From assembly GCA_021648585.1 (NCBI GenBank), contig JAKISM010000093.1:1-9583 (forward strand): 9,583 nucleotides of DNA. Direction: 5' to 3'. Shown here piece after piece: positions 1 to 6,388 of this stretch (positions are counted from its first letter, which is position 1; each line of letters starts with the position of its first letter). This DNA comes from Devosiaceae bacterium (GTDB taxonomy: Bacteria > Pseudomonadota > Alphaproteobacteria > Rhizobiales > Devosiaceae). The notes under the pieces were generated by a model. That model saw only the letters and a list, made by a program, of their open reading frames with translations, was not told where the DNA came from and searched no databases. The translations under genes and the position numbers were made by a program.

Positions 1-2
1 TT

Positions 3-317
3 GTTGTATCAAATGAGACTTATGCAAAATTAATTGGAAATGAAATTGCCCCTCGTGTGCATAATTCTGGTCATTTCACGCAAGCCGTGTGCCTCACCAA
101 TCAATTTGAGCAGCATATTCGTGCCATTGCTAATTGGCCGCTTGGAGATCCTACCCGCCTAGCAAATGTCACAATGGAAAACCTAATAGGTGATGAAATA
201 ATAGATGCGCATAAAGATTTACAATCTGGCACTCGCCCAGATTTTTATGGCAAAAAACAGGTGCGTGAGGGGCGAAAAATGGGTCATTTGAACCATATTA
301 GCTTTTTAAGCGAATAA
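3..317 (+). CDS. purK: PurK, N5-carboxyaminoimidazole ribonucleotide synthase, C-terminal part (5' end outside window)
   Basis: This is the last part of PurK, the ATP-grasp enzyme that converts AIR, ATP and bicarbonate to N5-CAIR in de novo purine synthesis; its product is used by PurE. The reading frame is open from base 3 (the gene enters from the left edge) and stops at TAA 315-317. The visible 104 residues contain the family signature NEIAPRVHNSGH, followed by QFEQHIRAIANWPLG and ENLIGDE, and end with the typical FYGKK...GRKMGHLN tail. The GTG at 57 is an internal valine codon within the signature, not a start. The catalytic ATP-grasp core lies outside the window, so integrity cannot be judged, but the C-terminus looks normal. 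purE would be expected just upstream (family knowledge, not seen). No obvious intrinsic terminator follows; the next 174 bases hold inverted repeats. Confidence 0.93.
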   Translation, partial: VVSNETYAKLIGNEIAPRVHNSGHFTQAVCLTNQFEQHIRAIANWPLGDPTRLANVTMENLIGDEIIDAHKDLQSGTRPDFYGKKQVREGRKMGHLNHISFLSE

Positions 318-463
318 ACTGGCAAAATAACACTAATATAGTCCACAAATGCTGGACAAGCACCCTATTGTTTGCTAGTGAGCCGAACAACAGAACTAGC
401 ATAGCTGGTTGATGGGGGTTTTCTTTGACCTTTTATTCATATCAACTCGGTAATATGCCAGTT
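317..463 (+). ncRNA. Candidate structured RNA or rpsU leader between purK and rpsU
   Basis: Nested inverted repeats are visible. AACTGGCA (317-324) is fully complementary to TGCCAGTT (456-463), so an 8-bp stem could close a 147-nt domain. Inside it GTCCA (341-345) pairs with TGGAC (353-357) over a 7-nt loop, and TGCTAGT (373-379) pairs with ACTAGCA (395-401) around a 15-nt loop containing GAGCCGAAC. GCTAGT can alternatively pair with GCTGGT (404-409) through G-U pairs, and ACCC (362-365) can pair with GGGG in 414-418. This could be a free-standing small RNA or a 5' leader of rpsU. 6S RNA is the first family to test: the GAGCCGA stretch resembles one I remember in known 6S RNAs, but the overall layout does not clearly match. 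The strand is inferred from the flanking genes. Confidence 0.4.
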
Positions 464-478
464 CATTAAATTTTGAAA

Positions 479-485
479 AGGTGAT
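479..485 (+). promoter_or_regulatory. Ribosome binding site of rpsU that fixes a TTG start
   Basis: AGGTGAT at 479-485, within AAAAGGTGAT, is a nearly full match to the anti-Shine-Dalgarno complement and lies six bases before the TTG at 492. The frame has a stop (TGA) at 474-476 and no ATG or GTG between it and 492. The ATG at 484 is in another frame. The TTG is therefore the only sensible start. Confidence 0.75.
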
Positions 486-491
486 GGACTT

Positions 492-728
492 TTGCAAGTA
501 AGTGTACGTGATAATAATGTTGATCAAGCGTTAAGAGCTCTTAAAAAGAAATTACAACGTGAAGGCGTATTTCGTGAAATGAAATTACGTAATCATTACG
601 AAAAGCCATCTGAAAAAAGAGCGCGCCAAAAGGCAGAAGCAATTCGCCGCGCACGTAAATTAGCTCGTAAGCGCATTCAGCACGAAGGTGGCCTAGATAC
701 AGCTGCTCCTGCAAAACGCAAATATTAA
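492..728 (+). CDS. rpsU: Small ribosomal subunit protein bS21
   Basis: bS21 is a small, very basic 30S protein that sits near the 3' end of 16S rRNA and helps initiation. The 78-residue product begins MQVSVRDNNVDQALRALKKK and continues with FREMKLRNHYEKPSEKRARQKAEA and an arginine/lysine-rich helix, which matches alphaproteobacterial bS21 almost throughout. The tail GGLDTAAPAKRKY is slightly extended and variable, as usual in this group. The start is TTG, supported by the strong Shine-Dalgarno at 479-485. The upstream 174 nt can fold extensively, so post-transcriptional control of this gene is possible (inference). A hairpin terminator follows at 751-780. The gene appears to be transcribed on its own or as the end of the pur transcript; no convincing promoter was recognised. 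Confidence 0.96.
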   Translation: MQVSVRDNNVDQALRALKKKLQREGVFREMKLRNHYEKPSEKRARQKAEAIRRARKLARKRIQHEGGLDTAAPAKRKY

Positions 729-750
729 GTTTGCTATCATATTAATTATA

Positions 751-780
751 AAAACTCGGCTTTTTAAGTCGGGTTTTTTA
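751..780. terminator. Bidirectional intrinsic terminator between rpsU and the EamA permease gene
   Basis: AAAACTCGGC (751-760) can pair with GTCGGGTTTT (768-777), with two G-U pairs, around the loop TTTTTAA. The plus strand ends in a T-run (774-779) and the minus strand reads into an A/T-rich tail. It serves rpsU from the left and the permease gene from the right. The permease stop codon (764-766) lies in the loop, so the last few codons of that gene form one arm of the stem. Confidence 0.8.
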
Positions 781-1720
781 TTGTTTTACGAACAGAATAT
801 TCTGCTAAAACAATCCCTAAAATAACCAATATTGAAGCTATTAAATGATAGTTTTCAAATTTCTCACCAAGAATAATTATTGATAATATTGTGCCAAAAA
901 CTGGCAAAAGATTTATAAAAATTGAAGCACGGTTTGGTCCGATAAGTTCCACTCCACGAGCATAAAAAATTTGCGCCAATATTGATGGGAAAATCATCAC
1001 ATAAAAAATTGTCCCCCAGCCAAGCAAAGTAATTTTAGGAATTTCTAAAATAATATTATCAAACCCTGCTTCAATAATTATTTGATAAATAAATGACGCA
1101 CCAAAAGCTGCAAGCGATGTAACTAACATAAAACTTAACCAATGAATTTTTGGCTTATATTTTAATGTAAGTGAATAAGCAGCATATAAAAAACAAGCAC
1201 CTAAAACCATTACATCACCAATATTCATCTCAAGCGCTAATATTTTTCTCAAATCCCCAGCGCTAGCAACAAACATTACGCCAATGATTGTCAAAACAAG
1301 ACCAATAATTTGCAACGGTCTGGCACGCACCTTAAAAATTAAAAAATTACCAAGCAAAACCAAAACAGGGATAGATGCTTGTTCAATAGACATATTTAAC
1401 CCTGAGGTGAAATAGGCAGAATTATACATAAGTAAATTAAAACCTGCAAAACCCAAAACTCCATAAAGAATTAGAATAATAAGGCGTGGTTTTATTTTTT
1501 GCCAATCAGCTTTTAGATATTTTGAAGCAATAATAATAAGAATTAAAGAAGCACCAAACCAACGCCCGAGTAACAAGATATTTGGATCAACCTGATCAAC
1601 GGCTAATTTACCAGCAACAAGATTTCCACCCCATAAAAAAGGCGCAATGATCAATAATAGGTAGGCTTGTGAAATATTTGCACTTAATTTGCCATATTTT
1701 GGTGTATTAGCATTTTTCAT
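764..1720 (-). CDS. EamA/DMT-family permease, substrate unknown
   Basis: This 318-residue hydrophobic protein has the ten-helix, two-repeat plan of the drug/metabolite transporter superfamily (EamA type), with one repeat at about residues 20-152 and the other at about 167-308. Family marks include APFLWGGNLVAGK in the first helix, RW in helix 2, and the end motif NLLPVFGTILSIIILGE before the last helix. Length is typical (about 300). Proteins of this class export or exchange amino acids, nucleobases or other metabolites in the inner membrane; nothing here identifies the substrate. The ATG at 1718-1720 has no strong Shine-Dalgarno; a seven-codon upstream ORF overlaps it (see 1717-1740). The gene diverges from purA and ends in the terminator shared with rpsU. 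I recall EamA genes next to purA in other Rhizobiales, but that proves no functional link. Confidence 0.88.
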   Translation of the reverse strand: MKNANTPKYGKLSANISQAYLLLIIAPFLWGGNLVAGKLAVDQVDPNILLLGRWFGASLILIIIASKYLKADWQKIKPRLIILILYGVLGFAGFNLLMYNSAYFTSGLNMSIEQASIPVLVLLGNFLIFKVRARPLQIIGLVLTIIGVMFVASAGDLRKILALEMNIGDVMVLGACFLYAAYSLTLKYKPKIHWLSFMLVTSLAAFGASFIYQIIIEAGFDNIILEIPKITLLGWGTIFYVMIFPSILAQIFYARGVELIGPNRASIFINLLPVFGTILSIIILGEKFENYHLIASILVILGIVLAEYSVRKTIKNPT

Positions 1721-1740
1721 AACAATTCTTGCTTTGTCAT
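1717..1740 (-). other. Possible seven-codon upstream ORF overlapping the permease start
   Basis: On the minus strand an ATG at 1738-1740 begins a short frame reading MTKQELL, ending in TGA at 1717-1719. The TGA overlaps the permease ATG in the arrangement ATGA, which is typical of translational coupling. Neither start has a strong Shine-Dalgarno, so the short frame may help ribosomes reach the permease start, or it may be chance. Confidence 0.25.
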
Positions 1741-1774
1741 TGTTGTTGTTCTTGCTATAGGGGAGCTAAATCAA

Positions 1775-1803
1775 TTTGCAAACTATTTAATTTTGCAAAC
1801 TAT
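1775..1803. repeat. Two direct copies of TTTGCAAACTAT, 17 bp apart
   Basis: The 12-bp sequence TTTGCAAACTAT occurs exactly at 1775-1786 and 1792-1803. Each copy contains the perfect 8-bp palindrome TTTGCAAA. A repeated palindromic core between two divergent genes (permease and purA) could be a pair of operator half-sites, but no regulator is encoded nearby. On the minus strand, the TTGCAA of the first copy lies 16 bases before a TATAGC, so one copy may overlap a weak permease promoter. Confidence 0.5.
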
Positions 1804-1810
1804 CAGTACT

Positions 1811-1952
1811 GGCGGGAATATTTGGGCGAAGAGCAGGGCGACCAACGGCAACAAGAATAAAAGAAGCAACCTAACGAGATATAAATTGGAAAAGAATAAA
1901 CGGCGGGGGTGTCGGGGTCAGGAGCAAAGCGACCAACGGCGACAAGTATAAA
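1811..1952. repeat. Imperfect direct duplication (91-bp spacing) of a GC-rich intergenic unit
   Basis: The 31-bp stretches 1831-1861 and 1922-1952 agree at 27 of 31 positions, including the exact core GCGACCAACGGC (1838-1849 and 1929-1940). Weaker similarity extends to the left, where both copies begin with GGCGGG (1811 and 1902). The block is visibly richer in G and C than its surroundings. It looks like a locally duplicated intergenic repeat, possibly one of a dispersed family. Its second copy runs almost up to the purA ribosome binding site, so it must lie in the purA leader or promoter. Confidence 0.7.
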
Positions 1953-1969
1953 GAGCATAAGGATTAAAA

Positions 1970-3259
1970 ATGGCAAATGTTGTAGTTGTCGGCTCACAAT
2001 GGGGCGATGAGGGTAAGGGTAAAATAGTTGATTGGCTAAGCAATCGTGCTGATGTGGTGGTGCGCTTTCAAGGTGGCCATAATGCTGGTCATACTTTGGT
2101 GATTGATGGCAAGGTCTATAAATTATCATTGCTTCCGTCAGGTTTGGTGCGTGGTAAATTATCAGTAATTGGCAATGGCGTGGTGGTTGACCCGCATCAT
2201 TTTGTTGCTGAAATAGAAAAATTAAGCGCCCAAGGGGTGAATATCACACCTGAAGTTTTGATGGTAGCTGAAAATGCTTCGCTTATTCTTTCGGTGCATC
2301 AAGAATTAGACGCTATTAGAGAGGGCTCAAATACTGGCCTAAAAATTGGTACAACAAAGCGTGGCATTGGCCCAGCATATGAAGATAAAGTTGGCAGACG
2401 TGCTATAAGAGTTATGGATTTAGCAGAACCAGACACATTAAAGGTTAAAGTTGAGCGGCTTTTAACGCATCATAATGCGCTACGGCGTGGTTTGGGACTT
2501 AGTGAAATAAAGACACAAGTAATCGTTGATGAATTGATGCAAGTGGCAGATAGAATTTTACCCTATATGGGGCAAGTTTGGAGGCTGCTTGATGAAAAGA
2601 GGCGAAATGGCGCTAGAATTTTATTTGAAGGGGCACAAGGGGCACTGTTAGATAATGATCATGGCACTTATCCATTTGTTACTTCTTCAAATACAGTTTC
2701 GGGGCAAGCAGCAACTGGCTCTGGCATGGGGCCGGGTGCAATAGATTATGTTTTAGGCATAACTAAAGCCTACACAACAAGAGTTGGCGAAGGGCCTTTC
2801 CCGACTGAGCAAAACAATGAAATTGGGCAATTTTTGGGTGAAAAGGGACATGAATTTGGCGTTGTTACTGGTCGCAAACGTCGTTGCGGCTGGTTTGATG
2901 CGGTTTTAGTGCGCCAAATGATTAAAACTTCTGGCATAAATGGCATTGCATTAACTAAATTAGATGTGCTTGATGGTATGAAAGAAATTAAGATTTGTGT
3001 TGGTTATGAGTTAAATGGCAAGAAGATTGACTATTTCCCAGCCTCAATGGGAGCGCAACAAGATGTTAAGCCTATTTATGAAACGCTTGATGGCTGGAGT
3101 GATACAACAAGAGGGGCACGCACATGGGCGCAATTACCAGCAAGCGCTGTTAAGTATGTACGACATATTGAGGAGCTTATTGGAGCGCCAGTTGCTATGC
3201 TTTCCACAAGTCCTGAGCGTGAAGACACAATTCTTGTGCATGACCCATTTCAAGATTAG
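1970..3259 (+). CDS. purA: Adenylosuccinate synthetase
   Basis: PurA joins IMP and aspartate using GTP to form adenylosuccinate, the first committed step to AMP, in the cytoplasm. The 429-residue product has normal family length and all the main signatures: GDEGKGK at residues 12-18 with the catalytic Asp13, GGHNAGHT at 35-42 with the catalytic His41, TTKRGIGPAY at 128-137, EGAQGALLDNDHGTYPF from 220, VTGRKRRCGWFD at 299-310 and TKLD at 329-332 for guanine binding. The LLDNDHGTYP form, rather than LLDIDHGTYP, is what I expect in alphaproteobacteria. The ATG is preceded by AAGGA (1959-1963) with six bases of spacing. Upstream lies the duplicated GC-rich repeat; downstream, 48 bp separate it from the 809-residue membrane-protein gene. 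No terminator is visible between them, so co-transcription is possible. Confidence 0.98.
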   Translation: MANVVVVGSQWGDEGKGKIVDWLSNRADVVVRFQGGHNAGHTLVIDGKVYKLSLLPSGLVRGKLSVIGNGVVVDPHHFVAEIEKLSAQGVNITPEVLMVAENASLILSVHQELDAIREGSNTGLKIGTTKRGIGPAYEDKVGRRAIRVMDLAEPDTLKVKVERLLTHHNALRRGLGLSEIKTQVIVDELMQVADRILPYMGQVWRLLDEKRRNGARILFEGAQGALLDNDHGTYPFVTSSNTVSGQAATGSGMGPGAIDYVLGITKAYTTRVGEGPFPTEQNNEIGQFLGEKGHEFGVVTGRKRRCGWFDAVLVRQMIKTSGINGIALTKLDVLDGMKEIKICVGYELNGKKIDYFPASMGAQQDVKPIYETLDGWSDTTRGARTWAQLPASAVKYVRHIEELIGAPVAMLSTSPEREDTILVHDPFQD

Positions 3260-3307
3260 AATTTTTATACTATAGTGAATTTTTAAGAAAGATTATTAGG
3301 TTAAAAT

Positions 3308-5737
3308 ATGGCTGATTATAAAGGGCTTTTAAGCAAAGCGATTGGGGCGCTACCAGAAAATAATGGTAATGCTAGGCGAAAAGTTTATGAAAAAGCACGC
3401 TCTGCCCTAGTTGGGCAATTACGTTCAATCGAGCCTCCATTACCTGCAAAAGAAATAACCAAACATCGGCTTGAGCTTGAAGATTGCATACGTGAAGTAG
3501 AGCAAGACGCAACAGAAATATTACTTGCACAGCTAAAAGAAAAAGAAGAAAAAGAAGAAGCTATCAGGCTTGAGCAAGAGAAACAAGAAGCAGAATTGTT
3601 AGCTCAAAAAGAACAAGAAGAAGAGAAACGTCAGGCAGAACTATTAGCCCAAAAGGAACAAGAAGAAGAGAAACGTCAAGCAGAACTGCTAGCTCAAAAA
3701 GAGCAAGAAGAAGCAGAACTCGCACTTAATGCAGATTTAAGCGAACATGCTAATTTACCTCCCCTAGAAGAAGAAATACATGAAGAGGAAATAGGTACGA
3801 GCGAAAGTTCAAGTGAAGAAATTGAAACGGATAAGAGTGCCGATGAGGGCGATGATACTGGGGAGGATGTAAAAGAAGAAATCCTATTTATAGCGCAAAA
3901 TGGTGGGCCAGATGATCTTAAATTAATTTCTGGCGTTGGACCAGTATTAGAGAAAAAGCTCAATGATTTAGGCATTACACAGTTTTCTCAAATAGCTAGT
4001 TTTAGCAAAGAGGACATTATTAAAGTTGATGAAGCACTCTATTTTAAGGGACGCATTGATCGTGAGGACTGGGTTTCTCAAGCACAAGAATTATCAAATG
4101 AAAATACTGAAGCACCATCAATTGATGATGAAAAGCAAAGCAAAAATAAGATTGATGAGCCAAATGAGAATAATGAAAATGACAAAGAAATAGAGCTTAG
4201 CGAACAAACAATAGAAGATGCGATGGCAGAGCCAGACGACCATACTTCTAATTTATCAACACAAGAAACCAGCAATCTTGATGATGTAGCACCTAACTCA
4301 ATCGATGAAGTGATTAATGAGGCCAAATCTGCAAATGGAGAAAAATCTGCAAATGATACAAAAACTGAAATAAAAGAAGATAATTATTATCCAGATGACT
4401 TTCCTCTACCAGATGTTGCTCAATCTGCAATATCCTCAGCAATGTCTAATGAATATGAAGTTGAACTCGAACCTCAAAATACTCTAAAAACTGATGTTCT
4501 TGATGACATAAAAGCACCTACTATTGACGAAGAAGCGCTAAACCCACAAGAAGCTGACCCACAAGAAACTATTGATAGCGCTATTGAAAAACTTGATAAA
4601 GCAGCACGAGGCGAGGATATTGATGATACATTATTAGATGATAACTTAAGCTCTAAACCTATCAGTGAAGAGAGTGAAAAAATTATATCAGAAGTGAAAT
4701 CAGGTCGCGGTGGCGGTCTAACCATTTTCTTAGTTCTGTTTTTATTATTATTAATAATTGCTAGCGGGGTTGGGTATTGGGCTTGGCGAGCAGGATATGT
4801 TGATGTTGATGCTTTATTTGGGCAGCAAGCAAAAATAGAGGAACAGGCACAGAACGATACAACTGAAACAAACAACCAAACTCAACCAATTCGTGATGTT
4901 ATTTCCAATAATAATGAAGAAAACACAACCACCCCTCAAAATACTACTGCAACACAAAACACACTTATACCAGCTACAGAACAGCTAGACAGTACTGAAG
5001 CTGAACCAGTAAACATTGCAAATGATACGCCAGATACAACAAATGTTGCCGCAGCTGATACGCAAGTAGAAAAAACACAAGAGCGATTAGTAAGCGAAGA
5101 ACAAACCACACCGCAAGAAGCAGGTACTAATGATAATGCCAACAATGATACAATTTCAACAGGTAATGAAACTGCGCCAACGCCCATAGAAAACGGCGCT
5201 CAATCATTATTACTTGAAGCATCGCCAGATGGAACAACAGGAGCGCTACCTTTTAGTGGTTCTGTTAGCTGGTCCCGATCAGTTGATGAATTAGGATCAC
5301 CAACCCTCATTGCAAAAGCAAATATCCCAGCTCGAAATCTTGGAGTTGAACTACTTATCAGGCGCAATTCTGATGCCAGCCTTCCCGCTTCTCATTTAAT
5401 GGAGGTAAACTTTATTGCTAGTGAGACATTTGCAGGCGGATCAGTTGAAGGGCTTCCGGGCATATTATTAAAGAACGAAGAATTGGTGCAAGGCACTCCC
5501 CTAATTGGCGCTTCTGCTCGAATAGTTTCAAACTCATTTCTATTTGCTCTAAGCGCCGCAGGACAAGATATTGCTACCAATATTAACTTGCTAGAAAACC
5601 GCAAGTGGATGGATTTGGCCCTAGTTTATTCAAATGGCAGGCGAGCAATCATCACTTTAGAAAAAGATGAAGCAGCGCAAAAAATGTTTAGTGAAGTTAT
5701 TAAAGCATGGCAAAATGATAGCGTATCAAATCAGTAA
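3308..5737 (+). CDS. Large acidic single-span membrane protein with coiled coil, helix-hairpin-helix module and conserved C-terminal domain; function unknown
   Basis: The function is not known. The 809-residue protein shows: (1) residues 1-68, a conserved N-terminus (MADYKGLLSKAIGALP..., RRKVYEKARSALVGQLRS) that I recall at the start of uncharacterised Rhizobiales proteins; (2) residues 69-138, an E/K/Q coiled coil with three 15-residue repeats from 95; (3) residues 200-262, a helix-hairpin-helix-like module (DDLKLISGVGPVLEKKL...FKGRIDREDW) of the kind also found at the C-terminus of some alphaproteobacterial NuoE and L21 proteins; (4) a long acidic disordered linker to 470; (5) one membrane helix, 471-493; (6) an N/T/Q-rich linker; (7) residues 632-802, a conserved domain with LLIRRNSDASLPASH and WMDLALVYSNGRRA. 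With no signal peptide, the N-terminus is probably cytoplasmic and the C-terminal domain periplasmic. AGG at 3298-3300 supports the start. The gene ends 12 bp from the converging thiQ. Confidence 0.85.
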   Translation: MADYKGLLSKAIGALPENNGNARRKVYEKARSALVGQLRSIEPPLPAKEITKHRLELEDCIREVEQDATEILLAQLKEKEEKEEAIRLEQEKQEAELLAQKEQEEEKRQAELLAQKEQEEEKRQAELLAQKEQEEAELALNADLSEHANLPPLEEEIHEEEIGTSESSSEEIETDKSADEGDDTGEDVKEEILFIAQNGGPDDLKLISGVGPVLEKKLNDLGITQFSQIASFSKEDIIKVDEALYFKGRIDREDWVSQAQELSNENTEAPSIDDEKQSKNKIDEPNENNENDKEIELSEQTIEDAMAEPDDHTSNLSTQETSNLDDVAPNSIDEVINEAKSANGEKSANDTKTEIKEDNYYPDDFPLPDVAQSAISSAMSNEYEVELEPQNTLKTDVLDDIKAPTIDEEALNPQEADPQETIDSAIEKLDKAARGEDIDDTLLDDNLSSKPISEESEKIISEVKSGRGGGLTIFLVLFLLLLIIASGVGYWAWRAGYVDVDALFGQQAKIEEQAQNDTTETNNQTQPIRDVISNNNEENTTTPQNTTATQNTLIPATEQLDSTEAEPVNIANDTPDTTNVAAADTQVEKTQERLVSEEQTTPQEAGTNDNANNDTISTGNETAPTPIENGAQSLLLEASPDGTTGALPFSGSVSWSRSVDELGSPTLIAKANIPARNLGVELLIRRNSDASLPASHLMEVNFIASETFAGGSVEGLPGILLKNEELVQGTPLIGASARIVSNSFLFALSAAGQDIATNINLLENRKWMDLALVYSNGRRAIITLEKDEAAQKMFSEVIKAWQNDSVSNQ
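3590..3715 (+). repeat. 45-bp tandem repeat, about 2.8 copies, within the 809-residue protein gene
   Basis: Three near-identical in-frame copies begin at 3590, 3635 and 3680, each encoding AELLAQKEQEEEKRQ; the third breaks off after QKEQEE. Differences between copies are mostly third-base changes. Fifteen residues is close to two heptads, so copy-number change would lengthen or shorten the coiled coil without breaking the frame. Confidence 0.9.
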
Positions 5738-5749
5738 TTATTAGGTAGA

Positions 5750-6388
5750 TTATTCACTCTGTAAAACAGCGTCTTTCATTACATAATTTTTTGCACCCAT
5801 TACATTTGCATCATGCTTATTGTGAGTAACAATAATAGTATGCCATTTATGTTGCTTTACTAACTTCTTTAATAAAGCCTGCACGTCTTTTGCAGTTTTC
5901 TCATCAAGACCAGTAAATGGCTCATCTAATAATAATATTGACTTATTTCGCAATAATGTGCGCGCCAATGCAACACGTTGCTTTTGCCCTCCAGAAAGAT
6001 TGCTAGCAAGCTGATTGCCAAAATTCTCTAACCCCACATCTTTTAGAGCATTGCTAATTGCCGATTGATTTTCATTTGAATTTTCATTGCCTAAACTAGC
6101 TAATGCAATATTTTTATTAACGCTTAAATGTTCAAACAAATTATCACTTTGAAATAATATCGAAACAGGGCGCCTTTCTGGAGGAAGCGAAAGAATATCT
6201 TGGCCATTAAGATTTATTTCTCCCTTGTTGGGCATTAAAAACCCAGCAATCAAATCAAGCAATGTTGATTTACCCGCACCAGAAACACCAGAAATAGCAA
6301 TGATTTCGCCCTCCCCTAAGCTAAAATCATAGTAATAATCTTGTTTTTGTTTTTCATAATGAAAGCAAATATTTTTAACTTCTAACAT
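5750..6388 (-). CDS. thiQ: ThiQ, ATP-binding subunit of the thiamine/TPP ABC importer
   Basis: This ATPase powers uptake of thiamine and thiamine pyrophosphate through ThiP. The 212-residue product contains the complete ABC set: Walker A GVSGAGKST (34-42), Q-loop glutamine 80 in LFQSDNLF, signature LSGGQKQR (131-138), Walker B ILLLDEP (151-157) with Glu156, D-loop GLD, and the switch histidine 189 in IIVTHN. It is slightly shorter than the E. coli protein (about 232), but no motif is missing. Assignment as ThiQ rests mainly on the adjoining thiP and thiB and the TPP riboswitch, because ABC ATPases alone are not specific. Its start overlaps the end of thiP by 14 bp; AGGA lies about ten bases before the ATG, inside thiP. 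It ends 12 bp from the converging upstream gene, with no clear terminator. Confidence 0.92.
   Translation of the reverse strand: MLEVKNICFHYEKQKQDYYYDFSLGEGEIIAISGVSGAGKSTLLDLIAGFLMPNKGEINLNGQDILSLPPERRPVSILFQSDNLFEHLSVNKNIALASLGNENSNENQSAISNALKDVGLENFGNQLASNLSGGQKQRVALARTLLRNKSILLLDEPFTGLDEKTAKDVQALLKKLVKQHKWHTIIVTHNKHDANVMGAKNYVMKDAVLQSE

Noticed and set aside
425..456. Promoter for rpsU from TTGACC (425-430) and TAATAT (451-456)
   Set aside because: The spacing is 20 bp, too long for a normal sigma-70 promoter, and the region overlaps the inverted repeats.
1803..2129. A 108-codon frame on the minus strand across the purA start
   Set aside because: It lies opposite purA and the duplicated repeat. 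The protein is rich in P, H and C with no domain, as expected from reading a repeat and a gene backwards.
4325..4355. Direct repeat AAATCTGCAAATG with 18-bp spacing
   Set aside because: It is in frame within the low-complexity acidic linker (SANGEKSAND) and is best seen as minor slippage in a disordered region.
5738..5749. Terminator between the convergent 809-residue gene and thiQ
   Set aside because: The 12-bp gap and its flanks contain A/T-rich repeats, but the arms are not complementary in the right orientation and no hairpin with a T-run forms.
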